In this document: positions 1 to 4,872 of the stretch, piece by piece
Position numbering within the stretch: position 1 is the stretch's first letter
How the letters are laid out: each line of letters starts with the position of its first letter
The notes under the pieces: generated by a model
The model's input: only the letters and a program-made list of their open reading frames with translations
What the model was told of the DNA's origin: nothing
Databases searched by the model: none
Source of the DNA: CAYPLH01 sp964411505
GTDB taxonomy: Bacteria; Bacillota; Clostridia; CAYPLH01; DUMO01
DNA length: 18,307 nt
Assembly (NCBI GenBank): GCA_964411505.1
Contig: CAYPLH010000071.1
Coordinates: 1 to 18,307 of the forward strand
Direction of reading: 5' to 3'
Position numbers and translations under genes: made by a program

Positions 1-88
1 CGTATTAGAGATGATTCTTCAGTTAATATGTTTGAGCTACCTCTGAATAGACACCGATAACGTTTGACAGTCTTAGACATCTTAATCT

Positions 89-685
89 TCACAATATCTT
101 GTTAAATCCCCTTATTCTTTCAAGTACAAAAATCAACCAAAGAAATGAAGTAATAAAGATTGCCCTTTGCCAGATGCCGGAATAATCCGGTAGATAAAAC
201 ATTAATATTGAAAGAGCTGTGGCCACAAGTCCAACCGCCACATTGATTATTCGATGCTTTACTGCTTTTTCTATAAAGGTGGATGAAATAGCAAAAATAA
301 CAAACGAAAAGCCAACACTGGATGCAAAAATCGAATGCAGATTATCTTCTAAGGATTTAATAATGGCACCTTCTATAATTGGTGCATGATGGAATATCCC
401 GGTCAGTGCAAGGGCCAGCCCGAAAATACTTAACAAGATTTTGTGGAACCAAAATCTCCCCAAATGCAGCCAAGCTTCTAAGGTGCATGAAATTCCGACA
501 AGCACAAAAGCGACATTCATGATCCAAGCATTAGGTGTGCTCTGTGCACCCAAGTGGCTCGTAGTGTTTTTTATAATGGAGTATGTATCAGCACTATAAA
601 ATGGAAGCACAAACATGATGGGCAATAGCAATAATAACGCATGAATCAGGTATCTAAAATCGGCTAATTTTCTTTTTCCCATCAC
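89..685 (-). CDS. DUF998 family integral membrane protein
   Basis: This 198-residue, strongly hydrophobic protein has about six predicted membrane helices and resembles the DUF998 family, whose biochemical role is unknown. A conserved-looking segment near residues 43-57 (SHLGAQSTPNAWIMN) follows the first helix, and a His pair (IFHHAP, near residue 100) follows the third, both as in DUF998 members. The length is normal for the family. An AAGGAG site lies 7 nt before a GTG codon (685) and 10 nt before the ATG that follows it, so either may be the start. The gene begins only about 30 nt outside an inverted-repeat arm (729-763), so its original promoter may have been replaced. No neighbour suggests a function. 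Family assignment is fairly sure; function is unknown. Confidence 0.8.
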   Translation of the reverse strand: MMGKRKLADFRYLIHALLLLLPIMFVLPFYSADTYSIIKNTTSHLGAQSTPNAWIMNVAFVLVGISCTLEAWLHLGRFWFHKILLSIFGLALALTGIFHHAPIIEGAIIKSLEDNLHSIFASSVGFSFVIFAISSTFIEKAVKHRIINVAVGLVATALSILMFYLPDYSGIWQRAIFITSFLWLIFVLERIRGFNKIL

Positions 686-717
686 TATTCCACTCCTTAA
701 TTACTTCACGTTTCTCA

Positions 718-804
718 ACATCCAACCTGACCACACAACCTCAAAAAAATCCGAAAAAACATCTAACCTGACCACTCGCGACCCCTGACATCTAACTCGA
801 CCAC
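718..804. repeat. Three copies of a 17-bp motif (IS21-like end architecture)
   Basis: The motif ACATCTAACCTGACCAC occurs at 759-775, with close copies at 718-734 (one mismatch) and 788-804 (two mismatches), all in the same orientation. A fourth, weaker copy (13 of 17) lies inverted at 2684-2700. Several ordered transposase-binding repeats at an element end are a feature of IS21-family insertion sequences. That family link is inferred from the layout only, since no istA/istB gene is present. Confidence 0.7.
729..763 (+). repeat. Left arm of a 35-bp inverted repeat
   Basis: The reverse complement of this stretch matches 2655-2689 at 34 of 35 positions (one T/A difference in the T-run). The weaker similarity outside the core fades outward, as expected for element ends facing away from each other. 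The first of the three 17-bp motif copies overlaps its outer edge. Confidence 0.85.
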
Positions 805-891
805 TTGACTATCAAAAACTGCTCTTATGGACTTATTCCCTCGAAGCAATATTTTCATGATCTTCGTTCAATGGGTTTTATACCCACATGT

Positions 892-923
892 GCTAAAAAC
901 CTTGATATATAAGGGTTTTTAGC
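892..923. other. Long hairpin in gene-free stretch 805-1081
   Basis: GCTAAAAACC (892-901) and GGTTTTTAGC (914-923) form a perfect 10-bp stem. CCTT/AAGG can add pairs inside with one bulged G. No T-run follows on either strand, so a standard terminator is unlikely. A smaller stem (TGGGT/ACCCA) lies just before it, and TACTGT/ACAGTA lies at about 953-970. The rest of this roughly 280-bp stretch shows no convincing gene. A structured RNA or single-stranded-DNA hairpin is possible but unproven. Confidence 0.4.
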
Positions 924-1081
924 TTACTCACTCTTTTATCCTTGTTATCAATACTACTGTATTCCACAGTACAAATCAAAAACTATTTCATTTCCCGAAA
1001 GGCGAGCATATCGTTGGATAACTATTTATCTAAGGTTTATTTTTAGCCTTAAACTTTGTTCATTATATATATAATCGTATA

Positions 1082-1225
1082 TCATTTATTTGCTGAATTA
1101 TCAAACAATCTGTAAATTTTGTTGCCTCGTACATAGGTAAGTGACCCAACATTCCATTCAGAGGCTTTGAGATAGCCGAATTCATCATTACCAAATTTGA
1201 CAGCATTAGAGCTGGAATTGCCCAT
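1082..1225 (-). CDS. Small hypothetical protein (47 aa)
   Basis: A 47-residue frame (MGNSSSNAVKFG... to ...LFDNSANK) begins 4 nt after the stop of the gene at 1230-1415, in the arrangement TGA-TAAA-ATG. This is typical of translational coupling. The composition is that of a soluble folded peptide, with Gly, Asn, Tyr and Trp spread through it and no membrane segment or signal peptide. There is no clear Shine-Dalgarno of its own, which fits coupling. I do not recognise the family. It could instead be a shifted 3' part of the gene before it, but the frames are separated by stops and the ATG is well placed. Confidence 0.4.
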   Translation of the reverse strand: MGNSSSNAVKFGNDEFGYLKASEWNVGSLTYVRGNKIYRLFDNSANK

Positions 1226-1229
1226 TTTA

Positions 1230-1415
1230 TCAAAAGTTATATTTTACCAGCCTAGTTTCAAGGTCATCATTACTGTCATAAAGCTCCATGGCTAGATCTA
1301 ACCAAGAATATCTCTCGAAAAACGGCTCTGCCACAGTTGGTCCAAAGCAATATTCACCACCTTCAGTGCTCAAAAGAAAGACACTCTTTCTTAAAAGAAG
1401 TTTATATACTTCCAT
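1230..1415 (-). CDS. Small hypothetical protein (61 aa)
   Basis: The start is taken as the ATG at 1415 (MEVYKLLLRK...) because AAGGAG lies 7 nt upstream. A longer reading from 1451 would put that site inside the gene. The 61-residue product is acidic toward its C-terminus (ELYDSNDDLE), soluble, and has no motif I can name. A possible promoter lies at 1460-1486. It is probably co-transcribed with the 47-aa frame that follows after 4 nt. Both sit inside the interval bounded by the inverted 35-bp repeats, so they may be passenger genes. Function unknown. Confidence 0.5.
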   Translation of the reverse strand: MEVYKLLLRKSVFLLSTEGGEYCFGPTVAEPFFERYSWLDLAMELYDSNDDLETRLVKYNF

Positions 1416-1459
1416 GGGAAATCTCCTTGGTCTATGCAATATCAACCTCACACTATAAG

Positions 1460-1486
1460 TCTATACTGAATAGACCTGCTTGTCAA
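1460..1486 (-). promoter_or_regulatory. Possible sigma-A promoter for the small gene pair
   Basis: On the minus strand TTGACA (1481-1486) is followed after 15 nt by TATAGA (1460-1465), about 45 nt before the start of the 61-aa gene. The -35 box is perfect. The spacer is shorter than usual, or 17 nt if the -10 is read as TAGACT. Confidence 0.4.
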
Positions 1487-1525
1487 TGTGTGTTTTATAA
1501 ACTCGCATTGTATAAGACCTTGTAG

Positions 1526-1852
1526 TATTTTACAATAATTGATATTACCTCCATCCTAGTTTGGGTTGCAGATGGCATCTATGTATTTAGAGAATTTCTC
1601 ACTATAAATGGAAGCCCTCTTTGCATAACTACTTGCTTTAAAAAAATATTTACAGCAATTGAAACAGGAATCCCTAATTGTAGTAAAGCCGCTATTATTA
1701 GCTTAGGAGCCTCAAGTATTGCAATAATTTTTCTTTTACATACTCTCCCACCATATTTACCAACGGGACCGCATCGTTGTTCCGAACAGGTCTTTTTATG
1801 GAAAGCACACTTGACATTTATAAAATCGCATGCTATAATTATGGAAAGCTAA
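1526..1852 (+). pseudogene. Stop-free frame without start, possible membrane-protein remnant
   Basis: About 108 codons are free of stops, but no ATG, GTG or TTG with a ribosome site opens the frame. It contains a hydrophobic stretch (AAIISLGASSIAIIFLL, near 1695-1745) and several Cys and Trp residues. The last third overlaps the promoter of the XRE gene, so only the first part can be an old coding sequence. I do not recognise a family. In AT-rich DNA a frame of this length can occur by chance. Confidence 0.2.
1811..1839 (+). promoter_or_regulatory. Consensus sigma-A promoter for the XRE/membrane pair
   Basis: TTGACA (1811-1816), a 17-nt spacer and TATAAT (1834-1839) match the consensus fully. 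The start site would fall near 1846, about 36 nt before the XRE start codon, and a strong AGGAGGGG ribosome site follows at 1865-1872. A consensus promoter ahead of a small Cro/CI-type regulator suggests strong expression held down by autorepression; the latter is inference. Confidence 0.8.
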
Positions 1853-1881
1853 CTTAACATTTAGAGGAGGGGTATAATACT

Positions 1882-2085
1882 TTGAAAAATCGGTTGGAGG
1901 AACTGCGAAAGCTCCGTGGGGTCACACAAGAAGAACTTGCGGACCGATTAGAGGTATCTAGGCAAACCATTGGTTCTCTTGAAAACGGAAGGTATAATCC
2001 ATCAATTGTCTTGGCATTTAAGATTGCACATTTTTTTAATATCAGCATTGAAGAAATATTTATTTTTGAGGAGGAGCAAAAATGA
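1882..2085 (+). CDS. XRE/Cro-CI family transcriptional regulator (67 aa)
   Basis: This is a compact one-domain regulator. Residues 5-60 form a five-helix HTH_3 fold; TQEELADRLEVSRQTI is the helix-turn-helix itself, followed by the usual LENGRYNPS turn. The start is TTG at 1882, placed 9 nt after the AGGAGGGG site. The short acidic tail (EEEQK) has no sensor domain. The stop overlaps the next gene's start by 4 nt (ATGA), so it is translationally coupled to a four-helix membrane protein. Many Firmicute genomes pair small regulators of this kind with small membrane proteins, often in stress or antimicrobial-peptide responses. It probably binds its own promoter region at 1811-1860, but no clear operator palindrome is visible. 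Confidence 0.92.
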   Translation: MKNRLEELRKLRGVTQEELADRLEVSRQTIGSLENGRYNPSIVLAFKIAHFFNISIEEIFIFEEEQK

Positions 2086-2507
2086 AACAGCAACATAAGT
2101 CTTACATTTTTTATATGGGGATTCTAATATTCGCAATAGGATTATTATTGAAATTCCTAATTCCTGAATCAAACGAAGCGTGGCAGTCAGTGCCGTTTGT
2201 TATGACCGGATTCGGCGCCGGGATTACTGTGGTGGGATTAGCCTGTATTTTTAGACAAAAGATGATTGAAAAAGATCCGGAAAAAGCCAAGCAATATGAA
2301 ATCGCAGAAAAAGATGAGCGCAATATCCAATTAAGAGAAAAAGCAGGATACGCTACATGGTATATAACTCTTTTTATGTTAGCTATTCTTTCGCTTATTT
2401 TTGTGATGCTTGATTATAAGTTACAGAGTTTTCTGACAATCGGAGTTTTGTTGATTCATGTAATAAGCCTGTTTGTCTATATTTTTATTTACAACAAAAA
2501 AATATAG
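2082..2507 (+). CDS. Four-helix membrane protein, DUF2178-like
   Basis: This 141-residue protein has two N-terminal helices (about residues 9-27 and 38-56) and two C-terminal helices (about 89-109 and 114-135). A charged cytosolic loop between the pairs contains EKDERNIQLREKAGY. A DER-N-I loop between two helix pairs, next to a small XRE regulator, is what I recall of DUF2178-type proteins; the assignment is from memory of pattern. It starts inside the regulator's stop (ATGA), with GAGGAG about 9 nt upstream within the regulator. The biochemical role is unknown; the pairing suggests a membrane sensor or effector controlled by the regulator. Confidence 0.8.
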   Translation: MKQQHKSYIFYMGILIFAIGLLLKFLIPESNEAWQSVPFVMTGFGAGITVVGLACIFRQKMIEKDPEKAKQYEIAEKDERNIQLREKAGYATWYITLFMLAILSLIFVMLDYKLQSFLTIGVLLIHVISLFVYIFIYNKKI

Positions 2508-2654
2508 ACTTTGAAATCACCACTTAGCTGATTATATCCAAGCATATCAGAACCTTCTCTGATTAAACATGAATCATGCAATGTGTTAGCTAATAATGGC
2601 CGAATAGCTTGTAAATAAAATTCATTTGACAAAGTAATAAATTCTGTCAAAATT

Positions 2655-2689
2655 GATGTTTTTTCGGAATTTTTTGAGGTTGTGTGGTC
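2655..2689 (-). repeat. Right arm of the 35-bp inverted repeat
   Basis: It matches the reverse complement of 729-763 at 34 of 35 positions. Its outer side (2690-2704) continues as a degenerate copy of the 17-bp motif and then meets the broken NifX-like reading frame. A further degenerate copy (about 11 of 16) can be seen on the inner side, near 2645-2660. Confidence 0.85.
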
Positions 2690-2701
2690 GGATTAGAAGC
2701 T

Positions 2702-2806
2702 TTACAATATTCTATTCGCCACATTATCAAAAATCATAAACCCTTCGCAATGTCCAAAGTGTTCAGTCACTATTTCTTTGTCACTTGCTACAGCAATTTT
2801 CGTCAT
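2702..2806 (-). pseudogene. NifX/NafY-family protein, truncated after 34 codons
   Basis: The frame starts one nt after the Mrp stop, with GGAGGA placed inside the Mrp 3' end, and reads MTKIAVASDKEIVTEHFGHC and on for 34 residues. The KIAVASD start and the HFGHCE motif mark the dinitrogenase iron-molybdenum cofactor (NifX/NafY/VnfX, Pfam PF02579) fold, whose members run to about 110-120 residues. They bind Fe-S or FeMo-cofactor precursors, and small stand-alone versions commonly accompany Mrp/NBP35 ATPases in anaerobes. Here the frame ends at TAA (2702-2704) exactly where similarity to the 17-bp element motif begins, so about 70% of the protein is missing. A short peptide could still be made but is unlikely to fold. 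Confidence 0.75.
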
Positions 2807-2807
2807 T

Positions 2808-3647
2808 TTAGTTTTCCTCCATATTTTCTAGTATTTCTGCAACTGGCTCGAGCCAATTGCCATCGAAAAGCTCTATCATACCCTTGTCACATGCAGCTGA
2901 TAATTTCGGGTCAATAGGTAATTTAGCAAGAACCTTCAAATTGTGTTTATCAGCAATTTCTTCAATGTGGCTTTCGCCAAATATCTGATATTCCTTACCG
3001 TTATCAGGACATCTAAAATAGGACATATTTTCCACCAAACCGATAATAGGGATATTCATCATCTCGGCCATCTTGACTGCCTTTGAAACAATCATGGAAA
3101 CAAGCTCCTGTGGGGATGTCACAACGATAATCCCATCAACAGCAATAGATTGAAATACCGTAAGGGGAACATCGCCAGTGCCCGGTGGCATATCAATGAA
3201 CATAAAATCCACATCGCTCCAGATAACATCTGTCCAGAACTGCTTTACTGTGCCTGCAATGATTGGTCCTCTCCAGACAACCGGGTCAGTGTCATTTTCT
3301 AAAAGCAAATTAACAGACATAATCTCAATCCCGGTCTTAGTTTTAACAGGGAATAAGCCGAATTCACTGCCTGAGGCTTTCTCCCTGATACCAAAAGCTT
3401 TTGGGATAGAAGGCCCTGTGATATCCGCATCAAGAATGGCAGTATGATAGCTCCTCCTGTTCATAGTAACTGAAAGCATAGAGGTAACAAGTGATTTGCC
3501 GACTCCTCCTTTACCGCTGACAACACCGATGACCTTTTTTACACTACTCATCTCGTGCAGTTTTTCGGAGAAGTCCGTTTTTTGTTCTTTTCGTTCTGCG
3601 CAGTCCTCCGAACAACTGCTACAGCCTTGATTGCAATTTTCGCTCAT
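2808..3647 (-). CDS. Mrp/NBP35-family P-loop ATPase, Fe-S cluster carrier
   Basis: This 279-residue cytosolic protein is thought to assemble and transfer Fe-S clusters with ATP binding. The N-terminus has four Cys at residues 5, 9, 12 and 16, an NBP35-like cluster-binding tail. The deviant Walker A (SGKGGVGKS, about 44-52) and the conserved FIDMPPGTGD segment are typical of the Mrp branch of the MinD/ParA group. Near residue 210 most relatives carry a CxxC that forms the dimer-bridging cluster site; here it reads CPDN, so the second Cys is absent. The start has AAGGAG 7 nt upstream. It follows the DUF134 gene and is followed after 1 nt by the truncated NifX-like gene, so its usual partner is broken. 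Family assignment is firm; the client proteins are unknown. Confidence 0.95.
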   Translation of the reverse strand: MSENCNQGCSSCSEDCAERKEQKTDFSEKLHEMSSVKKVIGVVSGKGGVGKSLVTSMLSVTMNRRSYHTAILDADITGPSIPKAFGIREKASGSEFGLFPVKTKTGIEIMSVNLLLENDTDPVVWRGPIIAGTVKQFWTDVIWSDVDFMFIDMPPGTGDVPLTVFQSIAVDGIIVVTSPQELVSMIVSKAVKMAEMMNIPIIGLVENMSYFRCPDNGKEYQIFGESHIEEIADKHNLKVLAKLPIDPKLSAACDKGMIELFDGNWLEPVAEILENMEEN

Positions 3648-3729
3648 ATTCTTGCTCCTTTTAATTTAGATTGTAATTTCAGTGCCTACGGTAATCAATG
3701 CTATTACCCATCGTAGCTTTTCAACCATA

Positions 3730-4098
3730 TCAATTCGCGTCATCTGTAAAATATCTACCACGCCTATGCCTATGACAGCCACGACCACAACCATTTCCCA
3801 ATCCTTCACAAAGCCGGTATTCACCGCCTTCAATCGACAGTATCTTTCCGTCAACCAATGATTCAGCTAACTTTTTTCTGGCCTCGATATAAATGCCTTG
3901 AACGGTACTACGAGCCACATTCATCTGCTTGGCGCACTCTTCTTGAGTGAAGCCCTCCAAGTCTATAAGTCTTATGGTCTCATACTCGTCTACAGTCATG
4001 TTTACATGGTTTTCTGCGTCGACAGGTGAATCGAGAGGTCCAAATCTATTGCTTTCAGGCAAACAGCAAACTTTTCTCCACTTCATCGGTCTCGCCAT
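3730..4098 (-). CDS. DUF134 (UPF0251) helix-turn-helix protein
   Basis: This 122-residue protein opens with MARPMKWRKVCCLPESNRFG, the hallmark of the DUF134/UPF0251 family. Residues about 35-80 form a sigma-4-like helix-turn-helix (TVDEYETIRLIDLEGFTQEE... VARSTVQ), and GGEYRLC follows near residue 92. The C-terminus is rich in Cys, His and Arg (GNGCGRGCHRHRRGRY), as in relatives thought to bind metal. A GGAGGTGAT ribosome site precedes the ATG. It lies between the DUF5320 gene and mrp in one operon, an arrangement seen in many anaerobes. It is probably the local DNA-binding regulator; palindromic repeats at the operon promoter (4447-4495) are candidate targets, which is inference. Confidence 0.93.
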   Translation of the reverse strand: MARPMKWRKVCCLPESNRFGPLDSPVDAENHVNMTVDEYETIRLIDLEGFTQEECAKQMNVARSTVQGIYIEARKKLAESLVDGKILSIEGGEYRLCEGLGNGCGRGCHRHRRGRYFTDDAN

Positions 4099-4118
4099 AA
4101 TTCATCACCTCCATTCTA

Positions 4119-4156
4119 ATCAGAAATAACCAGAGCGTCCTCCGGTTATCCCTGAT
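4119..4156 (-). other. Strong intra-operon RNA hairpin
   Basis: Transcribed from the minus strand, this gives a 10-bp stem (4126-4135 with 4140-4149, one G-U pair) closed by a 4-nt loop. It is extended past a 2x2 internal loop by ATCAG/CTGAT (4119-4123 with 4152-4156). There is no T-run, so it is not a classical terminator. It lies between the DUF5320 stop and the DUF134 ribosome site, where it could stabilise or process the mRNA or set the ratio of the two proteins. The G-U pair forms only in the minus-strand RNA, in keeping with that strand being used. Confidence 0.6.
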
Positions 4157-4161
4157 GACCA

Positions 4162-4428
4162 TTAAAGGTTCTCTAATTGCTTATCAATAACTTCGAGTCG
4201 ATCTTGCAACATGGTTTTCTGTTCATTGAGCAGCTCTTTTTGTGTTTTTGAGGAGGTCTGGTTAATCACAGAACCTCTACCAAAACCGCGTCTGCAAGCA
4301 AATCCAAGACCTATTCCCCTTCCGAGACCAGCTCCATACTTTACTGCATTAGTACCAGTGCAAAGTCCTAAACCTCTTCCAGTCATTGATCCCGCACCCA
4401 TTGGCCCGGTTCCATCCCTTCTTGGCAT
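4162..4428 (-). CDS. DUF5320 family Gly-rich small protein
   Basis: The 88-residue product starts MPRRDGTGPMGAGSMTGRGL, the signature of DUF5320 proteins that travel with Mrp and NifX-like genes in anaerobes. The first half is Gly/Arg-rich with two Cys; the second half (about residues 58-88) is a heptad-like helix (KELLNEQKTMLQDRLEVIDK) that may form a coiled coil. The ATG at 4428 is chosen because AGGAGGT lies 7 nt upstream. A GTG nine bases earlier overlaps that site and is unlikely. It is the first gene of the operon behind a near-consensus promoter. Its role is unknown; the context suggests Fe-S or metallocofactor handling. Confidence 0.88.
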   Translation of the reverse strand: MPRRDGTGPMGAGSMTGRGLGLCTGTNAVKYGAGLGRGIGLGFACRRGFGRGSVINQTSSKTQKELLNEQKTMLQDRLEVIDKQLENL

Positions 4429-4446
4429 ACTATTCACCTCCTAAAA

Positions 4447-4459
4447 GTTTATGGCATAT
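4447..4459 (-). promoter_or_regulatory. Candidate operator, downstream copy
   Basis: ATATGCCATAAAC on the minus strand is identical to the copy at 4483-4495. Its core, TATG-C-CATA, is a palindrome. It lies downstream of the -10 box in the 5' untranslated region, 36 bp from the other copy. Two identical palindromic sites placed this way fit binding of a dimeric repressor, most simply the DUF134 protein of the same operon. Confidence 0.55.
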
Positions 4460-4472
4460 ACCATCTATTCTT

Positions 4473-4500
4473 ATTATACACTGTTTATGGCATATGTCAA
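4473..4500 (-). promoter_or_regulatory. Sigma-A promoter of the DUF5320-DUF134-mrp operon
   Basis: On the minus strand TTGACA (4495-4500), a 16-nt spacer and TATAAT (4473-4478) are both perfect boxes, about 45 nt upstream of the DUF5320 start. One copy of a palindromic 13-bp repeat fills most of the spacer. Confidence 0.8.
4483..4495 (-). promoter_or_regulatory. Candidate operator, spacer copy
   Basis: This is the second identical ATATGCCATAAAC copy, lying between the -35 and -10 boxes. A protein bound here would block RNA polymerase directly. Confidence 0.55.
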
Positions 4501-4659
4501 TAACTTTAGCCAAATTCATAAAAAATTTAAAAAGCGTTCCAGAAATTATTTATGGGCATTAGTATAGGTATGACCAAAGAGTTGGTTAAGGCTGTTGTTT
4601 TTACAGCAGACTAGTATGTGGAAGATTTCCACAGCACTTTTTGTATTTTTTACCACTAT

Positions 4660-4872
4660 CTATCTTGTTGAATCCCCTTCAATCTGAGCATTAAAAGATT
4701 CATCAAACATTTCTTTTTCACTAGTGAATTCTTCATCCTTAATCGAATCAGGCTTACCCCATATATTAACAAAATTATTCTCCCAAAGGTAATTGGCATT
4801 TCCTGTAATTATCTCAATTTTTGTGAAACTTCTTCAATAAGTGTGTCAAGCACTTCCTTTGCAACATACTTT
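4660..4872 (-). pseudogene. Decayed gene remnant of unknown family
   Basis: Two protein-like stretches on the minus strand are joined by a frame change. The first reads YVAKEVLDTLIEEVSQK (about 4822-4872) and the second, from about 4815 to the stop at 4660-4662, includes GNANYLWENNFVNIWGKPDS and ends IEGDSTR. The switch falls at a run of five A's; one more A would join the frames. There is no start codon, and the upstream part runs into the end of the Na/Pi transporter gene in another frame. I do not recognise the family. The remaining stretch up to the operon promoter (4501-4659) shows only short hairpins (for example GTGGAA/TTCCAC near 4620-4633) and no clear gene. Confidence 0.4.

Larger units (their letters stand above)
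718..2704. mobile_element. Putative transposase-less element or rearranged IS ends
   Basis: The interval is bounded by the inverted 35-bp arms and contains no transposase. It carries two tiny minus-strand genes and an XRE/membrane-protein pair on the plus strand. The right edge coincides with the truncation point of the NifX-like gene, which supports an insertion or recombination boundary there. I see no target-site duplication: the flanks at about 700-717 and 2705-2720 do not match. It could be a passenger-carrying derivative moved in trans, or two separate solo ends left after deletion. Confidence 0.35.

Noticed and set aside
1..60. Plus-strand frame ending in MFELPLNRHR at a TAA, possibly the 3' end of a gene lying outside the window
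   Set aside because: Only 19 codons are visible, with no motif; chance cannot be excluded.
763..858. 31-codon minus-strand frame (MKILLRGNKSIRAV...) running through the 17-bp motif copies
   Set aside because: It is mostly made of the repeat itself and has no good ribosome site; likely an accidental frame at an element end.
2489..2690. Minus-strand open frame including YLQAIRPLLANTLHDSCLIR, without a start codon
   Set aside because: It looks somewhat protein-like, but it reads out of the repeat arm, overlaps the end of the membrane-protein gene and matches nothing I recognise.
4555..4668. Plus-strand frame MGISIGMTKELVKAVVFTAD broken by a TAG
   Set aside because: There is no ribosome site, and the minus strand of the same stretch also reads protein-like, so coding cannot be assigned.
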